Positions 1-6,511 of a stretch of 7,986 nucleotides of DNA are shown in pieces. Every line of letters starts with the position of its first letter. Position 1 is the first letter of the stretch. Made by a program: the position numbers and the translations under genes. The DNA comes from Helicobacter sp. (GTDB taxonomy: Bacteria; Campylobacterota; Campylobacteria; Campylobacterales; Helicobacteraceae): the NCBI GenBank assembly GCA_029257755.1, contig JARIAP010000137.1, forward strand, positions 1-7,986, in the 5' to 3' direction. Under the pieces are notes generated by a model. The model did no database searches, was not told where the DNA came from, and was given only the letters and a program-made list of their open reading frames with translations.

Positions 1-129
1 CTTACTTGTTATGATAAAGAGAAAGAAAAAATAGCTCATTCCCCATATACTAAACAATATGTTGTTAAAAATATGGATTCTGACTTAATACAAAATTTTG
101 GTAATAAAGATATGCTTGTTTTAGAATAA
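1..129 (+). CDS. 3' end of an unrecognised protein-coding gene (partial)
   Basis: The frame beginning at base 1 is open for 42 codons and ends in TAA at 127-129. The visible peptide is soluble and mixed-charge, with a Lys/Glu-rich stretch (DKEKEK) near its start and the C-terminus NKDMLVLE. It looks like an ordinary protein tail rather than random AT-rich translation, but I do not recognise the family. The start lies outside the window. It converges on the minus-strand ORF at 36-269, which overlaps it by 94 bp. A hairpin with a following T-rich run (179-237) lies about 50 bp past the stop and could end this transcript. The alternative is that this frame is open by chance and the minus-strand ORF is the real one; I favour this frame on peptide composition only. 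Confidence 0.5.
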   Translation, partial: LTCYDKEKEKIAHSPYTKQYVVKNMDSDLIQNFGNKDMLVLE

Positions 130-269
130 ACTATATTGTAATTTGCAAAATATAGATTGATATATTCAATAGTTAATTTATAAGCCACTTTATAAATTAT
201 ATTTAAAGGCTTATATGGTGTTTTTGTATTCTTTTCTAGTAATTCAAATAAATCAATTAAAATATTCAT
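36..269 (-). CDS. small hypothetical protein, doubtful
   Basis: This is a 77-codon ORF on the minus strand. I chose the ATG at 269 because an AAGGA Shine-Dalgarno sequence lies about 7 bp upstream of it on the minus strand; a TTG further upstream has no such support. The start lies inside the last codons of the upstream membrane-protein gene (stop 253-255), an overlap typical of translationally coupled genes. The first half of the peptide (MNILIDLFELLEKN onward) is Leu/Ile-, Lys- and Tyr-rich and could be a small real protein. The second half runs antisense to the plus-strand gene tail at 1-129, so one of the two is probably spurious or this ORF reads on past a damaged end. I recognise no domain. 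Confidence 0.35.
   Translation of the reverse strand: MNILIDLFELLEKNTKTPYKPLNIIYKVAYKLTIEYINLYFANYNIVYSKTSISLLPKFCIKSESIFLTTYCLVYGE
179..237 (+). terminator. possible terminator hairpin for the gene ending at 129
   Basis: TATAAGC (179-185) pairs with GCTTATA (209-215). After a 2-nt bulge, CTTTA (188-192) pairs with TAAAG (204-208), leaving an 11-nt loop. The plus-strand continuation is T-rich (TTTTT at 220-224, TTTT at 234-237), which suits rho-independent termination of plus-strand transcripts. A smaller 7-bp inverted repeat, CTATATT/AATATAG (131-137 and 149-155), lies directly after the stop. The hairpin falls within the doubtful minus-strand ORF 36-269, so it could instead be coincidental coding sequence. 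Confidence 0.3.
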
Positions 270-800
270 GTAATTTCCTTGCAATAATTGAAGATATTAA
301 TGTGATACCTATATGACTTGCAATTAAGCCTATATCCAAGTTTTGCAAAGAATTTCTGTAATACCAAATCCAAAAGCCATACCACACAATTGATATGAGC
401 CCTACATACACAGGTGTGTCAAATCTAAAGTGTAAAGATTGCAAAGATATGTCAAGGTAGCCAATAAAGATATTAAGAATACCATATCCAAGTAAAACTA
501 CTATACAAACCCCAAGTATCAAGCTTTGGTTATAAGAAAAAAATCCAAACAAAATAAAATAACTCATAAGAAACAAGCACATTACATGATAAAAATGCCT
601 ACAAAATAAACAAGGCACAAAGGCATAAGCCACAAGTGCAGTAATTACCCACAAGGCATATACGCAAATACAAAGCCACTTACCTTAATACTATAATACA
701 GCAAGTCGTTGTGATTTTGATTAATAAGTGTTAGTAAAAATATTAGTGGAAAAAAGCCTACAGCAAATAATGTGGGCCTTAAGCCTATTGCATTAATCAT
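253..800 (-). pseudogene. multi-pass membrane protein gene, apparently frameshifted
   Basis: Two minus-strand reading frames together make one plausible membrane protein of about 180 residues. The N-terminal part starts at ATG 800 and reads MINAIGLRPTLFAVGFFP..., giving one full membrane helix and the start of a second, before a TAA at 645-647. The C-terminal part is open in another frame from 684 down to the stop at 253-255. It supplies the rest of the second helix and about four more hydrophobic segments, ending in a Lys/His/Glu-containing tail. Joining the frames within GCGTATATGCC (about 655-665) gives a continuous helix through ...GFVFAY-ALWVITALVAYAFV. The downstream part has only a TTG start at 652-654 without a ribosome site, so two independent genes are unlikely. 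The break is either a real decay event, a phase-variable or sequencing indel, or less likely programmed frameshifting. I do not recognise the family; a small Cys-x-x-Cys-like cluster (CLFC) is visible but not diagnostic. Confidence 0.5.
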
Positions 801-821
801 TATTTATTTCATTCTAGTTAA

Positions 822-827
822 ATTATA
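822..827 (-). promoter_or_regulatory. sigma-70 -10 box for the membrane-protein gene
   Basis: TATAAT on the minus strand, about 22 bp upstream of the ATG at 800, implies a leader of roughly 15 nt. No good -35 is visible, as is usual for sigma-70 promoters in Helicobacter and Campylobacter. The ribosome site before ATG 800 is weak. In DNA this AT-rich a TATAAT can occur by chance, so confidence is limited. Confidence 0.35.
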
Positions 828-902
828 TAAATCCCTATAAGCAATAGTTTTTGGTTTATAAAATAAGTTTAAATCTTGTAATATGATATTATTATCTTTT
901 AA

Positions 903-923
903 TAATTAAATATAATTTAATTA
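903..923 (-). repeat. AT-only perfect palindrome just after the chemoreceptor stop
   Basis: TAATTAAAT (903-911) and ATTTAATTA (915-923) are perfect 9-bp inverted repeats around a 3-bp centre, directly abutting the stop codon at 924-926. The position fits a 3' stem-loop of the chemoreceptor mRNA. It contains no G-C pair, and the minus-strand continuation has no T run, so termination would be weak. A 16-bp part of it recurs at 7764-7779 upstream of the flagellin gene, probably because of base composition. Confidence 0.3.
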
Positions 924-3014
924 TTAGAATCTTTTTTTATTAACATCTTCTAATATTTTGTTAGCTACTAAATCAACAGCATTACTTATTTCCTGTGATT
1001 TATTAGCTACTTCTACATTTTGTTGTGTAATATTTTCTAATTGTATTATTGTTTTATTTATTTGACTTATTTTTGATGCCTGTTCTGTTATAGATTCTGC
1101 TACATCATTTATACTTTGTACTAAAATATTTGTGTTTGCTTCAATTTCTCCCAAACTCTTTTGCGTTCGCTCTGCTAGTTTTCTTACTTCATCTGCAACA
1201 ACTGCAAAACCCCTACCATGTTCTCCTGCTCTTGCCGCTTCTATTGCTGCATTAAGTGCTAATAGATTTGTTTGATCTGCTATATCTCTAATAATGCCTA
1301 TTACATTTTTAATATCTTCACTTTGTTTTGTAACTTCACTTGTTCTTTCACTTACATTTTGTATTGATGAAGTAATTTCGTTAATTGAATTTGCTGTTTC
1401 TTCTAGTGAATTTGCTTGTATATTAGAAGATTCACTTAGACTTTTTACTGCAATTTCTAATTCTTTTGATTTATTGCCTAACTCTTTTGCATAATCTAAA
1501 GAAATTCTTAACATATCTGCTATTGAATCTCCTAAAACATTGACTGCAATTTCTAATCCTTTTGCATCATTTATTCTTGCTGTAAAATTATTATTTTCAT
1601 ATTCTTTAAAGACTTTAGCCGGTTCTGATAAATCATCTCCTACTAAATTTGGTAATGTTTGAGACATTTCATTTAAAGAATCTTTTAGTTTATTCATTTG
1701 TGGATTTAGACTAGATTGTGATATTATTTTACCAAATTTACCTTCTTTTGCTTCTACTATAATATTTGATACTTCATTGGCTATTATAGAATCTAATTCT
1801 AAAGTCTTTTTTATTTTATCTATATTCTCGTTTATAATTGAAATCATAATTCCAATTTCATCTTTTGTTTTTGAAATTATAGGTTTTGGTGTTTGCTTAC
1901 TTTCATGATTTAAATACGCAAAAAATCTTACTAAAAATGATTGCACACCTGAAAGACGCAATGTAACATTTTTTCTAATGATATAAAAAATTATTAATGA
2001 AATTATAATTGTCATTATAATTACAAATATAGTTGCATATATTCTTAATTTGACTATTGGTTCAAGAATAGAGCTTTCTGGAGCAACAGCCGTAATTGCC
2101 CAATAAGTATCAACATCATTCCAAATATCAACTATAGCAACCCCTGTATATAAAGTTATACCTTTTGCATTATTAATTTTTGCAACTATTTCTTCTTTAT
2201 TTGTAATTGCTTTGTAAAAATCGTTATTGCCAGAATTATTAAGATCTAAAACATCACCTAATAGTTTTCCAGAGAAATCTCTATTTGGATGTGCTAATAT
2301 CAATGAATCATAATTTACGAGTGTTCTAAAATCATTATTAAAAACTGATAATCTACTACTCATTAAGTCAGTGGCAAGATTTGTTAAATCCATTATAACA
2401 CCTACAACCCCTATAACTCCACCATCTGCATTAAAAATTGGCATATTAAATGTAACACCATAAAAATTTGTATTGTTTATTTTTATATTTCTTGGTGTTC
2501 CTATAGCAGGTTTTTGTGTAGATAGAGATTTTTTTAATCCGTGTAAATCAAGTATAGAGGCATTAGGATCTAACATGCTAACTCCACCTGTTTGTGTAGG
2601 AGTAGAATCATAAGAGAGAAATAAAGCATCTTTATTGATTTTGTATTTATTATCTTTAATAAAATCAGCATCTTTAATATATAAATATGCAAAAGAAGCA
2701 GAGTTAATTCTATCTAGCATATTAACCATATTTTGTTTTACTAAATCAATAAAAATTTCTTTTGATTGTAAATCATTATTAATCCAATCTTGTATATTTG
2801 CTTGAGAAACATTTAAAACAGCATAACTTTCATGTGCATACCCTTGTATTAAGTTAGCAGATCTTTTAGCCGTATTTTTAAGTAATTTACCAGATTCTTC
2901 TAATATAGTTTTTTCAGAATATGAATCAATGATATATACTAAAGTTATCATACATATAAAAACAGCAGTTATAATTATTATTGTTACTCTAGTCCCAATT
3001 TTTACAGATCTCAT
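924..3014 (-). CDS. methyl-accepting chemotaxis protein with dCache-type sensor
   Basis: A 696-residue transmembrane chemoreceptor that would sense a periplasmic ligand and control CheA kinase in the polar array. Residues 7-29 form the first membrane helix. Residues about 30-322 form a large periplasmic region with the length and pattern of a double Cache domain ([21 protein letters not shown] near 185-205; [16 protein letters not shown] near 240-255). Residues 323-347 form the second membrane helix. Residues 348-510 form a long HAMP-like linker with the [15 protein letters not shown] element (384-398) common in Campylobacterota receptors. Residues about 511-690 form the signalling coiled coil, whose conserved hairpin tip is at 577-617 ([20 protein letters not shown], then [18 protein letters not shown]). 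The C-terminus is NKKRF, with no CheR/CheB-tethering pentapeptide. I see no clear amino-acid-binding Cache signature, so the ligand is unknown. The start is ATG 3014, with AAAGGA 5 bp upstream. It lies 56 bp behind flgD and probably has its own promoter. Confidence 0.95.
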   Translation of the reverse strand: MRSVKIGTRVTIIIITAVFICMITLVYIIDSYSEKTILEESGKLLKNTAKRSANLIQGYAHESYAVLNVSQANIQDWINNDLQSKEIFIDLVKQNMVNMLDRINSASFAYLYIKDADFIKDNKYKINKDALFLSYDSTPTQTGGVSMLDPNASILDLHGLKKSLSTQKPAIGTPRNIKINNTNFYGVTFNMPIFNADGGVIGVVGVIMDLTNLATDLMSSRLSVFNNDFRTLVNYDSLILAHPNRDFSGKLLGDVLDLNNSGNNDFYKAITNKEEIVAKINNAKGITLYTGVAIVDIWNDVDTYWAITAVAPESSILEPIVKLRIYATIFVIIMTIIISLIIFYIIRKNVTLRLSGVQSFLVRFFAYLNHESKQTPKPIISKTKDEIGIMISIINENIDKIKKTLELDSIIANEVSNIIVEAKEGKFGKIISQSSLNPQMNKLKDSLNEMSQTLPNLVGDDLSEPAKVFKEYENNNFTARINDAKGLEIAVNVLGDSIADMLRISLDYAKELGNKSKELEIAVKSLSESSNIQANSLEETANSINEITSSIQNVSERTSEVTKQSEDIKNVIGIIRDIADQTNLLALNAAIEAARAGEHGRGFAVVADEVRKLAERTQKSLGEIEANTNILVQSINDVAESITEQASKISQINKTIIQLENITQQNVEVANKSQEISNAVDLVANKILEDVNKKRF

Positions 3015-3055
3015 TTATTTCCTTTATTTAAAAGATTTAGTTTTGTTTAAGAAAT

Positions 3056-3061
3056 ATTATA
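3056..3061 (-). promoter_or_regulatory. extended -10 sigma-70 promoter for the chemoreceptor gene
   Basis: On the minus strand the sequence reads TGTGTATAAT, an extended -10 with TATAAT at 3061-3056. Transcription would start near 3049, giving a leader of about 35 nt before ATG 3014. It sits in the short gap after flgD, so the receptor can be expressed without the sigma-54 promoter of flgD. Read-through from flgD is still possible because no terminator hairpin is evident in the gap. Confidence 0.55.
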
Positions 3062-3070
3062 CACAATAAA

Positions 3071-4465
3071 TTAACCTTGAGCTATAAAAGTTGGTTGTTT
3101 TATTTCATTATTAAATAGATTATTATGGTTTTCTGTTTTTAAATTATTTATATTGTTATCCATTGTATTTAAATTATTGTTTTGTTTATTTATAGATTGA
3201 TTTTCTATCTTTTGTGAATGTTGTATATTATTTATATTTTGATTATTATTAGTATTTGTTTTATTTATTGGCATTTGTTGTGAAGAAGATGCTAAATTAT
3301 TTGTTTGTTGTTCTTTATTATTTATAGTTTCTTTTGTTTTTGTTTCTATTGATTTTGTTAATTTATCTAGTTCTTCTTGATTTAGTTGTTTTTTGTTGTC
3401 AGCAGCATCAAGCATTTTTTCATACTTTTTCATTTCTTTAGCCTTTTGTGCTTGTAATCTTTCCTCCTCTTCAGCTTTTAATGTATCTTCATCTTTATTT
3501 GCCTCTTCTTCTAATCTCAATTTTTCTTCTCTATCTTTTATAATTTTTTCATATTTTTCACTTAAAGATTGAGTTGCTAAATCATCTTTATATGCTTTTG
3601 TTGCTTTATTTGCATCTGCTTTTATAGATTCTATAGTTTTATGTGTAGAGCTATCACCTCTAGGATAAAATTCAAGTGCATTTTGCACAGGCACTATATT
3701 ATCCCCAAGCCTTAAAAGTGGCACACCATTATTATATATAATACTTTGGACTTCACCTCTACCTATTCTAGTTTCATCATATTGTTTTGTTTCTTCATTA
3801 AGATTATAATATGCTTTTACTTGATAGCTACCCGGTTCTACTATGTTACCACTAGAATCTTTTCCATCCCATTTAAAATCTATATAACCTTGTTTTCCAT
3901 TTTTATCTTTAAGAGAAATTGTTTTTACCATTTCACTATTTGAATTTAGTATTTCAATTACAGGATTTCCTTTTGAAATGTCAATTTTATTGTCAAAATA
4001 AAGACTAAAATGATTTTCTCCACTTCCAGCTACATTTAACCCCATTATATCTGTTTCGGCAATTTTTCCTATCATTGATACTGCATTTAAAGTATTTGCT
4101 TTAGCCCCTTTTGTTGTTGCATGTGTGTTTTCTTCCATACCCATATTTAACATTTCAAGAGATTTTTTCATATCCTTTTGAAATTCTTGTAGGGCTTTAT
4201 TTGTTTCTTGAGAAGCTTTCATTGCTTGCGCAACTTCTTTCATTGTTTTTTTATTTTCTTCTTGCATTTCAACTTGTGTAAGTTGTGCTGTTTGTGTAAT
4301 TATTTTATCTGTTTCCATTGGGGAAGTTGGATCTTGGTTTTTTAACTGTTCTAAGAATAATTTCATAAAAGCATCTTTATCTAAACCATTTGCAATTTTA
4401 GTTCCTTCTTTTTTCTTTTCTCTAGCAGATGTTGAGCCTGTTACTTCACCTAAATCAATTGCCAT
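3071..4465 (-). CDS. flgD: flagellar hook-capping protein FlgD with long C-terminal extension
   Basis: FlgD forms the cap at the tip of the growing hook and lets FlgE subunits polymerise; it is exported by the flagellar type III system. The N-terminal family signature is clear at residues 29-70 (DKDAFMKLFLEQLKNQDP, then METDKIITQTAQLTQVEMQEE). Residues about 71-110 are helical, and 130-268 hold the beta-rich FlgD Ig-like/Tudor-like core (FKWDGKD at 197-203, PGSYQVKAYY at 211-220). The core ends near residue 268 (LEFYPRG). Helicobacter FlgD proteins I know end about there or a few tens of residues later, at roughly 300 residues or fewer. This one has 464. Residues 272-385 are a highly charged Lys/Glu coiled-coil-like stretch and 386-455 are very rich in Asn and Gln. 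The start is ATG 4465 with AAGGA 7 bp upstream. A sigma-54 promoter precedes it. The usual neighbours fliK and flgE are not adjacent here. Confidence 0.95.
   Translation of the reverse strand: MAIDLGEVTGSTSAREKKKEGTKIANGLDKDAFMKLFLEQLKNQDPTSPMETDKIITQTAQLTQVEMQEENKKTMKEVAQAMKASQETNKALQEFQKDMKKSLEMLNMGMEENTHATTKGAKANTLNAVSMIGKIAETDIMGLNVAGSGENHFSLYFDNKIDISKGNPVIEILNSNSEMVKTISLKDKNGKQGYIDFKWDGKDSSGNIVEPGSYQVKAYYNLNEETKQYDETRIGRGEVQSIIYNNGVPLLRLGDNIVPVQNALEFYPRGDSSTHKTIESIKADANKATKAYKDDLATQSLSEKYEKIIKDREEKLRLEEEANKDEDTLKAEEEERLQAQKAKEMKKYEKMLDAADNKKQLNQEELDKLTKSIETKTKETINNKEQQTNNLASSSQQMPINKTNTNNNQNINNIQHSQKIENQSINKQNNNLNTMDNNINNLKTENHNNLFNNEIKQPTFIAQG
3100..3319 (-). repeat. Asn/Gln-rich low-complexity coding tract in flgD
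   Basis: This part of the flgD tail (residues 383-455) is dominated by AAT/AAC and CAA codons, producing runs such as TNTNNNQNINN and NKQNNNLN. It is not an exact tandem repeat, but its low complexity makes length change by slippage plausible. It follows the Lys/Glu-rich coiled-coil region (residues 272-385, about 3311-3652). Confidence 0.7.
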
Positions 4466-4491
4466 ATAATATCCTTAAAATATAAAACTTG

Positions 4492-4503
4492 CTTAAATTT
4501 AAG
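4492..4503. repeat. 12-bp palindrome at the flgD transcription start
   Basis: CTTAAATTTAAG is a perfect 12-bp palindrome located at the predicted sigma-54 transcription start of flgD (near 4499). It could be an operator or a chance palindrome in AT-rich DNA; no known binding consensus is recognised. Confidence 0.25.
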
Positions 4504-4506
4504 TTA

Positions 4507-4526
4507 AAAAGCAAATAATATTCCTA
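4507..4526 (-). promoter_or_regulatory. sigma-54 (RpoN) promoter of flgD
   Basis: On the minus strand the sequence is TAGGAATATTATTTGCTTTT. The invariant GG (4524-4523) and GC (4512-4511) are separated by exactly 10 bp, as required for the -24/-12 elements. Transcription would begin near 4499, about 34 nt before ATG 4465. The motif matches the flagellin promoter at 7802-7820 in nearly all key positions (TAGGAAY... TTTGCTTT). In Helicobacter, RpoN with FlgR/FlgS controls middle flagellar genes including hook and flaB genes, so this fits the gene it precedes. Confidence 0.8.
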
Positions 4527-4625
4527 TTTTTTATTTATTTAGATTCTATACTACCTATATTATAAGATTATGTTTAAAGTATTTAAATATTGTATTAAAG
4601 TTTTATGATATTTATATTACAGATT

Positions 4626-4668
4626 TTATTATCAATCATTAATAATTTTTAGTTAAAATTATTTAACT
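4626..4668. promoter_or_regulatory. two inverted repeats in the BI-1 gene promoter region
   Basis: Two dyads lie within 65 bp upstream of the BI-1 gene. The first is TTATTA (4626-4631) and TAATAA (4640-4645) with an 8-bp gap. The second is AGTTAAA (4651-4657) and TTTAACT (4662-4668) with a 4-bp gap. The second overlaps the best -10 candidate, TAAAAT (4654-4659), so a protein bound there could block transcription. The first dyad is loosely reminiscent of the TAATAAT/ATTATTA arms of Helicobacter Fur boxes, but its spacing is wrong for the published form. Both could be composition-driven. Confidence 0.3.
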
Positions 4669-4689
4669 TTTGAATATAAAGGAGAATTT

Positions 4690-5379
4690 ATGGGAATATA
4701 TGATAGAAATTATACCCAAAATACAGAAAAAGTTAGTTATCAATCATATAATGATACTGCATTGGTAAATTTTGTTAAAACTACATATAAATTCTTTGCA
4801 GGTAGTCTTTTGTTGGCATTTATTGGTGTTCTTGTTGGATGGGGTGATCCTGTGCTTGTTGCTACTTATAGAATGCCATTATTTATATTGGAGATTGCAT
4901 TAATTTTTGCTTTAGGTTTTGTTCAAAATAAACCCGGAGTAAATCTTGTAGTATTTGCATTATTTTCTTTTATAAGTGGTCTTACACTTGTTCCATTACT
5001 AGCTTTTGTTATGGTAAAAAATCCAGCCATAATTGCACAAGCTTTAGCTATGACAACAATCATTTTTGGGATAATGAGTGTATATGCTCTTAAAACAAAA
5101 CGAGATTTAGGTAATATGGGGACAGCACTTTTTTGGTCTGTTGTGGTTATATTTGTTTTTGGTTTATTAAATATGTTTTTATTTAAAAGTCCTATGTTGC
5201 AATTTGCTATTGCAAGTGTTGTTGTAATTATATTTAGCTTATATATTGCTTATGATACACAAAATATTGTGAAAGGTAGATATGATAATCCTTTGATGGC
5301 TGCTATTAGCCTATACCTTGATGTTCTTAATATTTTTACCGCTTTATTACAAATATTGGGATTATCTAGTAGAGATTAA
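4690..5379 (+). CDS. Bax inhibitor-1/YetJ-family integral membrane protein
   Basis: A 229-residue protein of the BI-1 (TMBIM/YetJ/YccA/YbhL) family in the inner membrane. Characterised bacterial YetJ is a pH-sensitive calcium leak channel; other members bind FtsH. After a soluble N-terminal segment (1-30), about seven hydrophobic segments follow: 34-51, 62-79, 85-107, 112-134, 146-165, 170-187 and a shorter one at 203-224. The family's C-terminal signature is present: AYDTQNIVKGRY (187-198) and SLYLDVLNIFTALLQILG (207-224). Asp189 and Asp211 match by position and context the Asp pair that gates YetJ, so channel function is plausible. The start is ATG 4690, with an excellent AAAGGAG ribosome site 5 bp upstream. 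It is divergent from flgD and has no obvious operon partner. Length and motifs are normal; H. pylori carries a homologue of this family. Confidence 0.93.
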   Translation: MGIYDRNYTQNTEKVSYQSYNDTALVNFVKTTYKFFAGSLLLAFIGVLVGWGDPVLVATYRMPLFILEIALIFALGFVQNKPGVNLVVFALFSFISGLTLVPLLAFVMVKNPAIIAQALAMTTIIFGIMSVYALKTKRDLGNMGTALFWSVVVIFVFGLLNMFLFKSPMLQFAIASVVVIIFSLYIAYDTQNIVKGRYDNPLMAAISLYLDVLNIFTALLQILGLSSRD

Positions 5380-5422
5380 TAAAGTAATAAATATTTAATA
5401 ATAAAAAACATGTAAAATAAAA

Positions 5423-5449
5423 TTAGGAAATAGTATCTATATTTCCTAA
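5423..5449. terminator. 10-bp perfect stem-loop after the BI-1 gene
   Basis: TTAGGAAATA (5423-5432) and TATTTCCTAA (5440-5449) form a perfect 10-bp inverted repeat with a 7-nt loop, 43 bp past the BI-1 stop. It contains two G-C pairs and is by far the best stem in this gap. A plus-strand T run comes only about 20 bp later (5469-5475), so it is not a textbook intrinsic terminator. It may act as a 3' mRNA-stabilising hairpin or weak terminator. An operator role is possible but nothing nearby supports it. The rest of 5380-5622 holds AT-rich sequence and the promoter elements of the HDOD gene. Confidence 0.45.
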
Positions 5450-5541
5450 GTTACTTAAACAATAAATATATTTTTTACCCTATATTCAATTTTAAATATT
5501 GTTTGTTTTATATTATAAATTGAAATTTGTGAAAATTCTTA

Positions 5542-5579
5542 TATGCTATATTATTTGGTATATTAAATTATGCTATAAT
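5542..5579 (+). promoter_or_regulatory. sigma-70 promoter of the HDOD gene, with a repeated -10-like element
   Basis: TGCTATAAT (5571-5579) is an extended -10 element. Transcription would start near 5586, about 37 nt before ATG 5623. The nonamer TATGCTATA occurs twice as a direct repeat, at 5542-5550 and 5569-5577, so a second weaker -10 (TATATT, 5547-5552) may lie 27 bp upstream. The downstream copy is closer to consensus. The surrounding AT-rich sequence without a clear -35 is typical of Campylobacterota housekeeping promoters. Confidence 0.5.
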
Positions 5580-5622
5580 TAAAAATGATAGTTTAAATAC
5601 TTAAATTTATAAGGAACTTATC

Positions 5623-6480
5623 ATGATGAATGAATTGTTAAGTAAAACAATAGATAATTTACCACCATTACCAGAAACCGTAGTAAAACTAAGAAATTAC
5701 ATTGATAAGTCTGGAGCTGAAGCTCGTGTACAAGAAGTTGTTAATATTATTTCTCAAGATCCTTTTTTAACGGCGGATTTATTGCGTTTAGCAAACTCAC
5801 CTTTTTATGGTTTTTCAAGAGAAATATCCACTATAAATCAAGTTGTGGCATTACTAGGAATTACAAATATAAAAAACATTGCTATAGCAAATTCATTAAA
5901 AGGTAAGTTAAATATAAATGTATCCCCTTATGGTTTAGACACACAAACTTTTTTGCGTAAATCTAGTGAAGAAGCAAACTTTATAACAGAATGGCTTGGC
6001 GAAGAAGATAAAAAATTATCTCAAGAGTTAGTTCCATGCGTTATGCTTTTAAGACTTGGTATGATATTATTTTCAAGTATGTTGATACAACAAAAAAAAG
6101 ATAAAGAATTTTTAGAGTTAATTAAACAAAATAATTATCAAAATATATCATTTGTAGAAAACGAATTTTTTGGTACAGACCATCTTTCATTTTCTGGTTT
6201 TTTATTTAATCATTGGAAATTTGATGAAGACTTAATTGAAAGTCTAGCATATATAACTGCTCCACATGCAGCATCAGATCATGTTAAGAAAAACTCTTAT
6301 GCACTAGCTATTGCAAATAGGATTTTTGAACCATATCAAGGTGGAAGTCCATATAATGTTCATGAAGCTGTTGCATTAATACAAGAGGCAGATACGCAAG
6401 GTATCAAATTTGATCTTGAAAATTTTAAAAATAAATTACCACATGAAGCTAAAATTAATTTAAATGTAAAAGTATATTAA
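5623..6480 (+). CDS. HDOD-domain regulatory protein (non-catalytic HD fold)
   Basis: A 285-residue cytoplasmic protein. The HDOD domain spans about residues 7-205. Its hallmark N-terminal motifs are clear: NLPPLPETVVKLRNYI (12-27), IISQDPFLTADLLRLANSPFYG (42-63) and INQVVALLGITNIKNIAIANSL (71-92). Where catalytic HD phosphohydrolases have LLHDIGKL, this protein has LLRLGMIL (142-149), so the metal-binding His-Asp pair is absent. It is therefore a signalling or scaffold module rather than a hydrolase, as is usual for the HDOD family. The C-terminal 80 residues are helical without a second recognised domain. HDOD proteins in Campylobacterota have been linked to motility (for example C. jejuni Cj0248, from memory); that role is only inferred here. 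The start is the first of two adjacent ATGs, with AAGGA 7 bp upstream; the second (5626) is also possible. hypD follows after 31 bp, probably on the same transcript. Confidence 0.88.
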   Translation: MMNELLSKTIDNLPPLPETVVKLRNYIDKSGAEARVQEVVNIISQDPFLTADLLRLANSPFYGFSREISTINQVVALLGITNIKNIAIANSLKGKLNINVSPYGLDTQTFLRKSSEEANFITEWLGEEDKKLSQELVPCVMLLRLGMILFSSMLIQQKKDKEFLELIKQNNYQNISFVENEFFGTDHLSFSGFLFNHWKFDEDLIESLAYITAPHAASDHVKKNSYALAIANRIFEPYQGGSPYNVHEAVALIQEADTQGIKFDLENFKNKLPHEAKINLNVKVY

Positions 6481-6511
6481 AAATTATATTTATTGAATTA
6501 TTAGAGAAGAT

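Noticed and set aside
1294..1494. Plus-strand 66-codon ORF
   Set aside because: It lies wholly antisense to the signalling domain of the chemoreceptor, whose conserved sequence is unmistakable, and it has no ribosome site.
3746..3943. Plus-strand 65-codon hydrophobic ORF
   Set aside because: It is antisense to the FlgD core; the hydrophobic Phe/Ile/Tyr composition is what the complement of Lys/Asn/Asp-rich coding gives.
5423..5440. TTAGGAAATA resembling the -24 half of a sigma-54 promoter, on both strands of the stem-loop
   Set aside because: No GC dinucleotide occurs 10 bp after the GG on either strand, so the required -12 element is missing.
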